A stretch of DNA of 64,000 nt from Nageia nagi (lineage: Eukaryota > Pinophyta): the NCBI GenBank assembly GCA_050084985.1, contig JBITNC010000001.1:189410001-189474000 (forward strand), written 5' to 3'. Position 1 is the first letter of the stretch. Each line of letters starts with the position of its first letter. This document shows, piece after piece, positions 11,470-22,559 of the stretch. The translations under genes were made by a program, and so were the position numbers. The notes below the pieces were generated by a model. That model did not search any database. It was not told the DNA's origin and saw only the letters and a list, made by a program, of their open reading frames with translations.

Positions 11470-12010
11470 CAAGTTCCTATAATATTATTGAGAAATTAAA
11501 ATGAATTCCCTCATGAGTTTCATTGTTCTATGCATTGAAAATTCTTGGAAAAATTGTTCTGCTTAAAGCGACACTAGTTGCTTTAATCAAAGAAATAGAA
11601 TGGCTGAATTACAATTTGGAGGTGGTTGCTTAACTATAGAAATGGGTAAAATCATACCTTCATCCTTCTACATTTCACTATAGATAAAGATCACATAGTA
11701 CACAACTATTTGATCAATTTTGGAGCTTCAACCATTGTCATACCAAGGAAGATTGTAAATTTAATACACCTAGAATGTACAAGAACTTCAAATGGAGTAT
11801 TGTAGTTAGATGGGACTAATATCAAAATGATTAGAGTAGTCAAATATGTAGGGATGAAACTGCAAAAATATCTTGAAATATTAGTCATCTAGGACATCAT
11901 CATAGTAGATATGCCTCCCTTATTTAGTCCATGCTTATTTAAATAATTTACAATCAAACTTGGAGGTTATCTAGCTATGGATTACTCACATGTCATAGTA
12001 TCCTATAAAG
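11470..12010 (+). pseudogene. aspartic protease of element C
   Basis: Near 11483 the phrase YNIIEKLK starts the conserved segment that precedes the protease in this type; element E has YNIIEELKKTPSKM at 27.9 kb. The active site is written INFGASTIVIP (from 11713), where a DxGAS is expected, so the catalytic Asp is changed to Asn. It is followed by GVL-LDGTNIKMIRV and DIIIVDMPPLF, then KLGGYLAMDYSHVIVSY near 11950-12000. This order matches plant gypsy proteases that end in a GGYLA-DYSH box. Confidence 0.65.
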
Positions 12011-12265
12011 ATAAAAAGGTAAAGATCTCCAACAAATCCAAATCACCCTGCCTTTTCAAAAAAAAAAATCAAGTTAATGTGACTTACTATGGATCCAAAG
12101 AATTAGATGAATTAATTGAAGATTTACACCTCAAAGATGAGAATACCATGAATTTTATTAATTAAATATAGGAAGCTAGCATTGAAAACTATGTAATGAT
12201 TAAGTTGGATACTTCAACACATGCTCTTATGAAGCAATATTTGAAAGGATCAAAAGTGTGGAATA

Positions 12266-12640
12266 TGCATTTTGATGGGGCATGATCCAAAGATGGAGCA
12301 CGAGCTAGAATCATTTTGAGATCCCCCATAGAAGGAACAAAGAAATTTTCTTTCCATTTCACATGGAGTTGTACTAATAATTCTCTTGAGTATGAAGCCC
12401 TATTAATGGGATTATAATAAGTAGCCAAAATAGGAATCCAATGCATCCATATATTTGAAGATTCATAATTAGTGATAAGCCAAGTCACAAGTAAGTCCTC
12501 CTCCAAATATCATTACTTAAAGACATACAAGAATAGGGTATGGGATTTGTTTGAAATTTTTCTCATGATCAATTGCAAAGTTATCCTCTTCTCTCAAAAT
12601 CAAGAATCCAATATATTAAGCTAGAAGGGATCCAATTTTG
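12266..12640 (+). pseudogene. archaeal-type RNase H (aRNH, RVT_3-like) of element C, upstream of RT
   Basis: The frame reads MHFDGA-SKDGARARIILRS, then CTNNSLEYEALLMGL, then IFEDS-LVISQVTSKSSS. These are the D, E and D positions of the extra RNase H domain that Tat-branch elements carry. It degrades RNA in RNA-DNA hybrids or supports the main RNase H. Here it lies between protease and RT, unlike elements B and D, where the same kind of domain follows the ordinary RNase H. The third acidic motif reads FEDS instead of GDS. Confidence 0.72.
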
Positions 12641-12672
12641 ACCCTACAAAATACCATTTTGGACAAGATAAA

Positions 12673-13625
12673 TGCAAGAAGATGAGTCCCACTTTGGCGG
12701 AAGTCTTAGGAACTACTAGGTTTTTGTATTTTTTTAATAATTTTTTTACTTTTTGGAATTGTCAAAAAATATATATATGTGCATAATATACATACAATTC
12801 TCTATAAGTTAAAAAAATAAATTAAAAATGATAAGTTTAGATCAAATTATGCTTGCCAGATATGAGCACTTTTTGAAATGACAATCAAGATCAATAAAAA
12901 AATAATAAGAAAATAAAATATTCATGAAAAATTACAAAAAAATATCCTCCATAATATTTAGTATCTTAGGTATCTTTACCCAATAGGATTTGAAAAAATT
13001 ATTTCATTTAGTTCAAATTATGCTTGCCAGACACAATGGGGTATGGTCCTTTATAAATTATATTTTTAAATAGTGTTTTTTGTATTTGTTTAATAAATTT
13101 TTTTTTTTGAAATTGTGAAAAAATTATATGTGTACAATCTACATACAATTCTTCACAAGTTGAAAAAAATTAAAAATGATAAGTTTAGGTTAAATTATGC
13201 TTACAAACATAAGCACTTTTTGAAAAGATAATCACAACTAATAAAAAATAAAATATTCATGATAAAATTACAAAAAAAATCCTCCACAATATTAAGTATC
13301 TTAGGGATATTTACCCAAAAGGAATTAAAAAACTATTTTAATTTAGGTTCAATTATGCTTTCCAGGCACGATTGGGTATTATCCTAAAATTGTATTTTTT
13401 AAATAATGGATTTTAAACATGTATATAAAATATTAGTTTTTATCATATGTGTATTAAAATAAATTACATATTTGAAAACTATACTTTGAGAACTACATTT
13501 TTACCCAAGTGACCTTTTTCAAGACTCAAACTCTAAGTGCTTCAAATTTTGAGATCAAGTTGACAAAACCTAAAAATTGGATAAAATAATTCCACTTTTT
13601 GGCCAAAAGTGGGCATCTTCTTGTA
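12673..13625. mobile_element. TIR-bounded non-autonomous DNA transposon (MITE-like) inserted in pol of element C
   Basis: Left end TGCAAGAAGATGAGTCCCAC (from 12673) and right end, read as reverse complement from 13625, TACAAGAAGATGCCCAC are terminal inverted repeats of about 25 bp with one 3-nt gap. They extend into CTTTGGC and CTTTTGGCC. The 953-bp interior has no coding domain and is much more AT-rich than its flanks. It separates aRNH from the RT linker of element C. I could not find a convincing target-site duplication, so superfamily is open. Confidence 0.55.
12721..13430 (+). repeat. tandem duplication, about 356-bp unit, inside the TIR element
   Basis: Two units start near 12721 and 13077. 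Shared landmarks in the same order are TTTTTGTATTT, ACATACAATTCT, AAAAATGATAAGTTTAG, AAATTATGCTT, AGCACTTTTTGAAA, AAAATATTCATGA, ATCCTCCA-AATATT, AGTATCTTAGG and TTTACCCAA. Copies differ by many substitutions and small gaps, so the duplication is old. Confidence 0.85.
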
Positions 13626-13642
13626 CTTACTAACAAAAAGAG

Positions 13643-14850
13643 GTGAAAGTGATATATAAATTATTGGTTCTAGATAAGGAATATTTTTGGCAAGTATTCA
13701 ATGATGATGAACACATCAATCTTTTTTTGACAGAGGAACTCTTATGTTGGAATCCCCAATCCATTGAAGAATCATTTAGGGAATATGATATAATACAATT
13801 ACAAAAAAATGCACTACCTAAAGGATTCCTTTATTTTGAAAATATATTCAACCAAGAAGGAGCATCAAGATGGAGAAAATTGATCATAGAGGAAAATAAT
13901 TTCCAAGACAAAAATAGCCCCCAAAAAAGTCCTAAAAATTGAGAAATAGAACAATCTCAATTAAGTAAGATCATAGAGCTATGCCAAGAATTCTCTGATA
14001 TCTTAGCTTGATCCTTTGATGATATGAAGGTATATGGAAAAGAAGTGATTCATCATATCATTTAACTAGTATATGGTGCCATACTAGTTTGACAAAAGTA
14101 AAAACTAGTAAATCCTTTGATTGACCACTATGAAGTAAAAAGTGTTGAAGTTGTTAAATTCGGGTATCATCTATCCAATCAAACACTCAACTTGGTCATA
14201 AAATTTGATCTTGGTAATAAATAAAAATGGATATATAAGACCCTATGTAGATTTATAGAACCTAAATAAGGCTTCTTTGAAAGACAATTATCTATTTCCC
14301 CCAATGGAGCAAATATTACACACCATCATAGGAGTTGAAAGGTTCTTGTTGATAGATTACTCCTCCAGATACAACTATGTTTGGGTGAAATATGAGGAAT
14401 AATTTAAGATGATATTTACCACTAACTAGGTAATATTTACTTTCCAAATAATTCATTTTGGTATAGCTAATATCAAAGTTATTTTTTAAAGAGTAATAGA
14501 TCAAGCTTTTAAAGAATTAGTGAATAAGACCATTCTGTTCTACTAGGTAGATGATATTATCATGCTCTCTCAAAAGTTTAGATTTCATTTACAATACCTC
14601 CAATAGATATTTTGAAAATGAAAATAATTCATAATCTTCCTCAATCCAAAAAAATCCATTTTTGCTGTAGATGAAGGGAGATTATTAGGGCATGTGATTT
14701 CTAAGGAAGGATGGTTAATAGATCCAAAAAGAGTGAGTGCTGTATCTAAACTAACCATGCCTACTAGTATGAAACAATTGCAATCATTATTGGGCCAATT
14801 AAATTTTATAAATAAATTTGAACAATACATTTTTAGGATCATAATACCTA
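13643..14850 (+). pseudogene. RT of element C with N-terminal linker
   Basis: Linker (13643-14100): FWQVFNDDEHINLFL and NALPKGFLYFENIFN, typical of the stretch joining aRNH to RT in this type. RT proper (about 14215-14850): RPYVDL, NLNKASLKDNY, FPPMEQILHTIIGVERFLLIDYSS-like palm motif A, then VDDIIMLSQKF (motif C, the Asp pair retained beside an in-frame TAG), and NPKKSIFAVDEGRLLGHVIS with KEGWLIDPKRVSAV. These mark the thumb/connection entry. At least ten stops, so inactive. Confidence 0.78.
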
Positions 14851-15300
14851 TTACTTAATTGCTAAAGAAAGATGTCCCCTTCCACTAGATGATCAAAAGA
14901 AAGGAAGTATTTGAATAGATTAAATTTACAATTATGAGAGCATCGATCTTAAAAAATCTTGATTTTAGTAAGGACTTCATTCTCTACATATATAGATTTG
15001 ACAAAATCATGACCATAGTCCTCACTTGGAAGGTAGAAGACCACAATGAGAATCTTGTATCATTCTTTAGTAAAACACTTAAAGATGAAAAGAAAGGTAT
15101 AGCTTTATTGAGAAACAAGTATACATGATTATGAAGGTTCTAAATAAAATAAAGAATTTTATATCCTAGAGCAAAGTATTAGTGCTCACACTACATCCAG
15201 ATGTAAGAAATTACATCCTTTAAGGAGAACTAAATGAAGGAAGAGATGGATAGATCATAAAGATAAAACAAGTGTATTAAAAGGTTAGGCCTTATACCAA
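14851..15300 (+). pseudogene. RNase H (Ty3-type) of element C
   Basis: After the RT thumb the frame at 14934 reads SILKNLDFSKDFILYIYRFD, then LVSFFSKTLKDEKKGIALL. This is the usual start of the gypsy RNase H that follows RT. The first Asp position is kept in DFSKDF; the later catalytic positions are not recognisable. Stops at 15126 and beyond. Confidence 0.6.
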
Positions 15301-15539
15301 TAATTGGTAGTTGATGTAGTTTTAAAACTTTTTTTTTCAATAAAAACCATGTTGGGGTGATGAATAGGCCAATTAAAGGGTATGTATGCATCAATTGATA
15401 AGATATTTCTAGAAAGGAAGACTCCTAGAACACTTTAATGCTTCTAAGAGATGAAGATTCAATCTACATGCCCTTAGTTATACAATTATCAAAGATATTT
15501 TGTATAAAGAAAGTCATAATGGATTTATCCTAAGGTCCA

Positions 15540-16545
15540 TTATATAAGAGGAATCAAACTAATTCATCAAGGAATTTCATTCTAGAACCTCCAAAGGTCA
15601 TTATTCTAGATATACTACAGTATCCAAGATCATGCAGGAAGGATACTATTGTCCCACTATTTTCAAATATGCTTTCCAAGTCACTAAGAAATGTGAAGAA
15701 TGTAAAAGATACATAGGGAAAATAAGAATGATAGTCATGTCATTGCAATTGGTCATAGTTGAATACCCTTTCCAACAATAGGGTTTGCACTTAATTAGAG
15801 TCATAAACCCAAACTCTTCATCAGATAATAAGTTCACACTTACAACAATAAATAACTTCACTAAATGGGCTAAAGTGGTAGCCATAAAAAGTGTAGATCA
15901 GGACATGATCATTAGTTTTATGGAGAAACTGATCACCAAATTGGAATACCTATAATAATTATCTCAAATAATGGTCCCACTTTCCTTGGAGCTAAGCTGA
16001 GTGAATTTCAATGAAGTATGGTATCTACTGGAAGATCTCATCAAACTATCACCCTCAAGGAAATGGCTTGGTAGATTCAACCAATAATAACCTACTCTAG
16101 ATATTAAAAATAATCATCCAAGAAAATCAAAGGGATTGGGATAAGGAGTGTGACCTAGCACTATGGGAAGATTTCATCACAATAAAAACCTCAATCAAAA
16201 AATCTCTCTACACCTTGGTCTATAGAAAGAGAGCAGTACTACTAAGCCATATTGAACTCCCAATAATAAGAATCATGCAAGAATACAATATGCTATAGTT
16301 TGAGCCTATGTAGGTTTGACTATTTGAGTTGCTAAACCTAGAAGAAGTTCAAAACAACTCATATAAAGAGATACAAAATAAAAATAATATTGTCAAGAAA
16401 TGGTTCAAAAAAAATAAAGTTTTTGCCTAGGAATTCAAATAAGGTGATCTAATACTCAAATGGGATGAAGAAAGAGCTAATTCTAAAATACATCATAAGT
16501 TTGATTCACTATGGTTCGGGTAGGAAAAAAATACAATCCTTTTGT
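15540..16545 (+). pseudogene. integrase of element C
   Basis: Integrase inserts the cDNA into the host chromosome. The zinc-binding N-domain ends in KKCEECKRYIGK (near 15690), with two histidines about 40-45 residues before. The core opens with GLHLIRVINPNSS, where the first Asp is changed to His-Leu context, then KFTLTTINNFTKWAKVVAIKS. The second Asp region is degraded (IMVPLSLELS in one frame). The C-terminal part, HIELPIIRIMQEYN and LLNLEEVQNNSY, then VKKWFKK and GDLILKWDEERA, is well matched by element E. Multiple shifts and stops. Confidence 0.72.
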
Positions 16546-17055
16546 AGACATTGAAAAAAAATAATTTTGAGTAGATATATTTTTATGAAATTGACATGTT
16601 GTAATTATTTTTTTATTATTCATAATGTTTATTATGCAAAGTCAAACTACTCAAAAGACCAAATTAGAGCAAAAAGTGACTTAAAATACAAATATTAGCA
16701 AAAGTGGGTATGTAGCCCAAATAACTTAAGTTCACCCAAGAGGTATATAACTCAATGAAAAATTAGAAAATAATTTATTTGTTCACATACTCCCTTATGA
16801 TTTTTTTCTCACAATTGTTGCTCCAAGATCATTTCTAGGGTTTGAAAAAGTTTTTTGAAGGATTCAAGGTTTTCACTATAAATCTTCAACAAATTCACCA
16901 AAATTTGAGTTCACATTCATGAGGTGACATCTCCATGTAATTTATATAGTTTAATTATTGTATTATTATATGTATTACATGCATTCAGTATTTTTGTAGG
17001 GTTTGAAGGAAATATTAATGGAATTGAAAGATTACATAAACCAAGATCTCCTTGA
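16546..17055. other. 3' flank of element C, no recognisable feature
   Basis: AT-rich, no coding domain. A phrase AGCAAAAGTGGGTATGT at about 16695 resembles the right TIR of the insertion at 12673-13625 but has no partner. A 3' LTR of C is expected somewhere here but not found. Confidence 0.3.
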
Positions 17056-17059
17056 AGTT

Positions 17060-17510
17060 TCTCCAACAAATCTAACATTCATCCATCTAGCAAAGCAATA
17101 AATAATTACATAAAACATAACACACCATGTATAGTGGTTCCTGCAACTCTTTGGAGTGTATCCATTTTGAACCATCCTTTCCATTAATTCTCATAAGATA
17201 ACTCTCTTACAAAGTCTCAAGAATTCTCCTACAAAGATCCTACAAGAGCATTTCTACAAATCTATAAGACAAGCATTACCATGCTTCATCAAGTACATAA
17301 TGAGAGGGGGTACCTTTTTATTTATAATATAAAACCCACTCTTTCACCTTCCTTTAACCCAAGGGTAAGGTTAAAGAGTTTTTTTTATATTTATTCCTCT
17401 TTCCATATTTATTCCCTTAATGTTTTAAGGTATCTAAAGATACTTTAAGCATTAAGTGAATTTACATTTAAAGAGAAATATTACACAATATTATATTACA
17501 ATTTTCAACA
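17060..17510 (-). repeat. Copia-like 3' LTR (left boundary approximate)
   Basis: On the minus strand a short purine tract GAGGGAG (17511-17518) is followed by TGTTGAAAATTGTAATATAA, the classic start of many plant Copia LTRs. A TATA-like ATTATAAATAAAAAGG lies about 190 bp further on (near 17320). The end of the LTR could not be fixed. The interior would lie to the right, but no Copia pol domain is visible there, so this may be a solo or truncated copy. Confidence 0.5.
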
Positions 17511-17518
17511 CTCCCTCG

Positions 17519-18600
17519 TAATGCAATATTGGGTAGAGAGTCAAAAAGACAAAGAGAAAGAGTAAGAGAGAGTTCTCCTCTGTAGATATACATGTGGAGA
17601 TGAGAACTTTTACATCTTTGAAAAAGTAATATAATATATATGGTTCTACAATGGCTCAAATACTTAACCATTTTAACAAATGGTTTTAAAATACAATCAT
17701 TAATAAAAAAATGGTTTCTTTGTACAAGAGTAGTCATTCAACAACATGTTGATATGATGAGCCTTCATGAGTTGGCATACCCGAAGTAATCTACAACCTC
17801 AAGAATAAACTTGTAAGCAACAAGCATATCATAAACAAGATCAATTAGATATACCATATACACTCATATAAGATAAATACTATCCATAAAATGATCAAAT
17901 GGTGAATAAAGATATCAAGTCATTACATATGTACAACATCAAAGATGACATACATCATCAACTAAATATCACATGTGCATATTAAACAAAATGTATCATC
18001 CATAACATGATATCAAAAATATCATATGTATACAATATTATCATATGCATAATCAACCAAGTGATATAAATCCATTCTCAACAAATATCAAAAAAATATT
18101 TTGATTTTTGATTTTTATGTTTGTTTATTTTAGATCATTATTTTGTATTTGTTGAAGCTATATGAGGATGACATCACATCATAATATTTTCATAACTTAA
18201 TTCTCTCCCTTGATGACAACTTCACCAAATAAATACTTACATGACCATGCTATCTTAACTATATCACAAATGATAAAATGCCATCTTGACTAAACCACCA
18301 AGTCAAGATATACAAGCCATAACAACTTGACCATATCACTAATCCAATATTTTTAAGTGATAAATGCTAACTTGAATTACTAGCTACAACCTTCGAATTT
18401 GGTGTTTTCCTCACCTTTTTCCTTCAATTTTCAAGGTTTGTTCATTTTTTTATGTATTCTTGATTTTCTTATTTTTCATTCACCTAAGTGGCAAAATAAG
18501 TAAATCCTATCCAATTTATAATCAAATTTGAATGAGGTTTTGAAATGAAAGCCTAAGGAGAGGGGTGGACTATATTTGAGATTTGGAGCTTTGATCTACC
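17519..18600. other. no recognisable gene
   Basis: AT-rich intergenic or degenerate repeat sequence. No domain, tandem repeat or RNA gene recognised. Confidence 0.35.
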
Positions 18601-18649
18601 ATTTTTTTCCCAGTTGTAATCAAAACTATGCCTAGAAACAAAGGAAAGG

Positions 18650-18925
18650 AGTTGTAGGAAGATTTCAGACATATTTTGGAACTCACAATACACTCTAGCC
18701 TAGGTGCATTACACCTAGCACTAAGCATATTGTGCCTTGAAGACCAATATCTAGACACACTATGTCTAGGCCCATATGTACTATGCCTAGGTCTTAAACC
18801 CCTAGGTGCACTACCCCCCAAAAATAGCCTATTTTGAGCCTCAAAATTGACCCTAGGTGCATTGTTCCCCTAAAAAGAGGCCTTTTTTTCTTAGAAAAAA
18901 TTAGTCAAGATGTAGTTTAGACTAC
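18650..18925 (+). repeat. cluster of short CCTAGGTGCA / TATGCCTAGG repeats, possible U3 region
   Basis: The palindrome-rich phrase CCTAGGTGCA occurs near 18700, 18803 and 18851. Variants CTATGTCTAGGCCC, CTATGCCTAGGTC and CACCTAG are interspersed. Together with the downstream AT-rich, gene-free stretch and the start of element D gag at 20.3 kb, this could be the U3 of D's 5' LTR, but no second LTR was found. Confidence 0.4.
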
Positions 18926-20230
18926 ACCTAGAAATAGAGGCCTATTTTTCTTAGTCCAACCTCATTCGAGATGTAGTCTCAACTAAATCTAAGACTAGTG
19001 AACTTTAAATTTTTAGTTAAAAATTTGTAATAAGGTGTGGTTTTTTGGCTTTTCATTGCCAAATGTAGTGGTGTAATATAGTAGAGAATGTATTTGCACC
19101 CATGATAGGGTGTGTATCCATTATTATTTTTAGTTGCCTTGGTGATTGGCTTTAGTTTGTTTAAAGATCTTTCATTTAAGGAAGGACTTGTAACCTACTT
19201 TGCTTTGCACTTGGAATAGGAGGGAACATTCTTATCTAGGTAAGAATTTTCATTTCTTTATGTACCTTTTTCATACCATTTTATTATTTGGTTCATCCTA
19301 GGCTTATCTTATTTTGTGTGGTGTAGTAGCAAAAAATTGCAATCATCCATGTGAGGTGTTGTTGCATATACAAGATATTCACTTTGGAATTAAAATTCAT
19401 ATATTGAATCAAGGCTTATTTACTTGTTGGAAATTTATTTTATATTTATTTATTACATATAAATCATTGCTTTTATTCATTCAATTTGAAAATAAAAAGA
19501 TTAATAAAAAAACATACTTGGGAAGGGATCAAAACCATTGTTAAGGGAGTAGTGTGCACTTCATGTTAATTGTATCTCATATTTGCTTTTTGTACTAAAT
19601 TCCATCACAATCTTGGGGAATTACTATGTCACATGGACATTATTACCATGACCCAACCCAAACTTAAAGATGAAAATCGAAGTGGGATCCCCCCTATTCT
19701 GCATAGCTTGCTATAAAGGTACATAAGTACCCTTGAAAAATATTCTACACCCCTATAGATTGATCCTTACCTTGTTAACACTTGAATAGAATCATTTTTA
19801 GGGAAACTTAAAAAAGGTTGTGTTGGAATGAACAATTTGTATTAAATTATATCAAAACTAAAAAGATAAGTATCTAATTGAAAAAAGAAAAAACTAGAGA
19901 AAATAAATGAAAATTGCTATCTCAAATTATTTCTATCTTCATATAGAGCTTTCATATCATCTTAAGTGTTTATTTTAAACTTGCATCAAACTAAATAAGA
20001 ATAAATATTTTTAAAAAACCATAATCTATTTGTTTGGTGTTTGTTTCATTCTTGTTTACACTTTCACTTCCATTATACTCATAGTTGTAAAAGTTCTACA
20101 TTTTATTTGTGTTGTAATTGAGCCTAATATATCTAAATTTCTAGTTTGGTATGAGGATTCCCTAATGGGAATGGTGGAAACAAGGGCTCTAAAAAAATAA
20201 AAAGAGGAAAGTGATAGGTCAAAGATGAGC
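18926..20230 (+). other. probable LTR/leader region upstream of element D gag
   Basis: No coding domain. Directly precedes the plus-strand gag of D, so leader sequence is expected. No primer-binding site or LTR boundary could be fixed. Short open frames here have no similarity I recognise. Confidence 0.3.
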
Positions 20231-20296
20231 CTAGACAATCAATCCATTAGGTTTCACAAGGCACTACAAATCTTTTAACATCTTACACCTGAAGAA

Positions 20297-20889
20297 ATGG
20301 AAAGAGTGATGGAGGAAGTTCACAACTTAGGTGGTCCCATACCACAAGCTTCTCTACAACCATATGGAATTCCAAGGTATATTTTGTTTTGGTTTGATAA
20401 GTACAAAAGTTCCATAATGAGTGGGTGTGTACCACAAGATTCTATCGATACATCTTTTTCCCCTCTAAAACTTAATAAAAAAGGTCCTAATTAATGAAAT
20501 TTGTACCAATAGATGATGGATAACATTCAAACAAAAATCCCCCAAACAACCAACTCACAAAGTGATATTAATCAACCCAAAACACCCATTGCACAAAATG
20601 TTGGTCGAGGTTGTTTTCCACCTCAAGAATTCAAACTATCTACCAACCAAGATAACACATTTTAAACACCTCAAACATCCAAATAACCTTTATTTTTTGA
20701 GAACCTACAACCAAATATTGATTTTTTTAATTTTTAAAATAATATTAAACAAGCATAAGAAATATTTAACTAAAGGTTATCCCAAGAAAAGCTCATCATT
20801 CCACAACCTTAACCTCAACCCCCACCTAAAGTTGAACAACAATAATATTTTCAAAGCTTAGTAACCAACTTTAAAAATGTTATTAAACA
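20297..20889 (+). pseudogene. gag: gag of element D, N-terminal part (interrupted by element E)
   Basis: Begins near MEEVHNLGGPIPQASL and passes into a Gln/Asn/Pro-rich tract, with TAA and TAG at many places where Gln is expected. The frame runs into the TSD CAACA at 20890. It continues without shift on the far side of element E at 31292, where the same Gln/Asn-rich composition goes on. The start codon is not certain. Inactive. Confidence 0.6.
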
Positions 20890-20894
20890 CAACA
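20890..20894. repeat. target-site duplication of element E (left copy)
   Basis: CAACA directly before the TG of the LTR at 20895; the identical 5 bp follow the other LTR at 31287-31291. Five bp is the usual length for Ty3/gypsy integrase. Confidence 0.9.
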
Positions 20895-22519
20895 TGTTGA
20901 TTAGTATAGTGTAACCTTAAAGGATTTAATCTAGTTGATTTCTCCATTGCTTGCAATAGTAGGTTCCTTGAGAGAGTAGAAGGTGGTGGGGATGTGCTCA
21001 TGTTGGTTTTTTGCTCAATATTTGGATTATAGATTAATTTATATCTATTGTGAAGGTTTAAAGTAACAAAAAATAGATAAAAAGGTAAAGAGTTACAAGG
21101 AAAAGATAAGCAAATTCAAGTAAAACTTAAAACAAAAATGTACAATCTAAGCATTGCAACACAAGAAGCAATCCATAGCTAGGATCAAGAATAGCAAGCT
21201 ATCTTACCCTTGGGGTCTCACAATCATAATATGTAGCCATAATTTTAAGAAAATATATCACACATAATATTCATAAAAATAATAAAAAACCACTTATTGC
21301 AAGAGGGAAAAGCATTATCTATTTGTATTATCATATGTGAAAGTATCTTACAAATCTAGGTAAATTTGCTAAAATGTTTGACCAATTTAACTTCTAATAG
21401 CTTACCATTTATACATTTTCCTCCCCAGTTGGGTCATTGGATCTCATTAATATACATAATTACTCATATTGAATGAATAAATCTAAGCAAAACTATTCAT
21501 AATAAATACTATAACTATGTTAGATTACATAGTGAATAAGTACCAACAACATGACTATCTTGGAATTTGCAATTTTTGAATAGTCATGTCCATAGAGCTG
21601 AAATCCTTCTAACATGTTGTTGGCTGCTCCTTATTTAGCCTTGTAGTTGATTAAAGATGGCATTGTAGCTAATTGACTAAGTACTTATTTACAACTTGAT
21701 AAGTACGATTTGGTACTATGCTATATCGATAGATATCTACTTCTCTGTAACTATTGATGATCCATACTATAGATGTGAATGAACAAAGTAATGGGGTTTC
21801 ATGATCAATATATCAACTTAGTTAGAGAAAACATTACCACTATTATGTGGAAATAAGTTGAATTTGACACATTATAGGGCCTCAGGGATCAAACACTTAA
21901 GATCAAGTGGACCTAGATGTTACTTCTTATCCATTACTCTTACCTTAGTTTGGCAGGTTCTATTTCCTTTATTTGGGCTTTATTAATGATCTAGCTCCTT
22001 CAAGACCCATTGATTTTAGCCAAAAGTTATGATGTCATCATTCAAAATTAGCATGCTTTGATATCTTCATGAATCATCACCCACTATTACTTATTTTGGG
22101 ACCTATTAATTTTAGCCATAAACTATGATGTCATTGCTCAAAATTGGTGGGCTTTGTTTGATATCTTGGATTTGTATTTACAATAATTGTTAGATACTTC
22201 TTATTTACATAACTCCTAGATACTTTGTATTTACACAACTCCTACACACTTTGTATTTACACAACTCTCAAACACTTTGATAGGAAATTTACAAGGAAAA
22301 ATATATAATATAAAGACTTGCATATATAATAGCCAGATTATATACATAATAGCCAACTATTAATAGAACCTAGAACTCTTTAGATTAAGGGATTATAGAA
22401 GATTCAGATTTCATGTTAAAGGGAATAGAATTTGTAATAGAAAGAATTTATGAAAAGAATGAAGAAATAAAAGAATGATAGTATTACCCAAACTCAAAGT
22501 GCAATTCTAAAGGAATACA
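20895..22519 (-). repeat. 3' LTR of element E (about 1625 bp)
   Basis: Plus-strand ends TGTTGATTAGTATAG and AAAGGAATACA; the same landmarks bound the copy at 29684-31286. Shared internal phrases include CTCCATTGCTTGCAAT, AGCAAGCTATCTTACCC and TTTACACAACTC. Transcription runs right to left. Confidence 0.93.
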
Positions 22520-22559
22520 ATCTTTTGGTAGCTCTTGGGATCTCTACCTGCTGGAGAAC

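Larger units (their letters stand above)
9746..16560 (+). mobile_element. Element C: Ty3/gypsy with PR-aRNH-RT-RNH-INT order
   Basis: Ordered plus-strand remnants of gag (9.78-10.9 kb), protease (11.47-12.0), an archaeal-type RNase H (12.27-12.64), RT (14.0-14.85), the normal RNase H (14.9-15.3) and integrase (15.5-16.5). The gag and integrase belong to the same type as element E in this window. Every domain carries several stops and shifts, and a separate TIR-bounded insertion splits pol at 12673-13625. LTRs could not be delimited. Confidence 0.8.

Noticed and set aside
9746-16560. Integrated pararetrovirus (caulimovirid) considered for the RT-containing regions
   Set aside because: Integrase domains and LTRs are present and there is no movement-protein region; all RT loci fit Ty3/gypsy.
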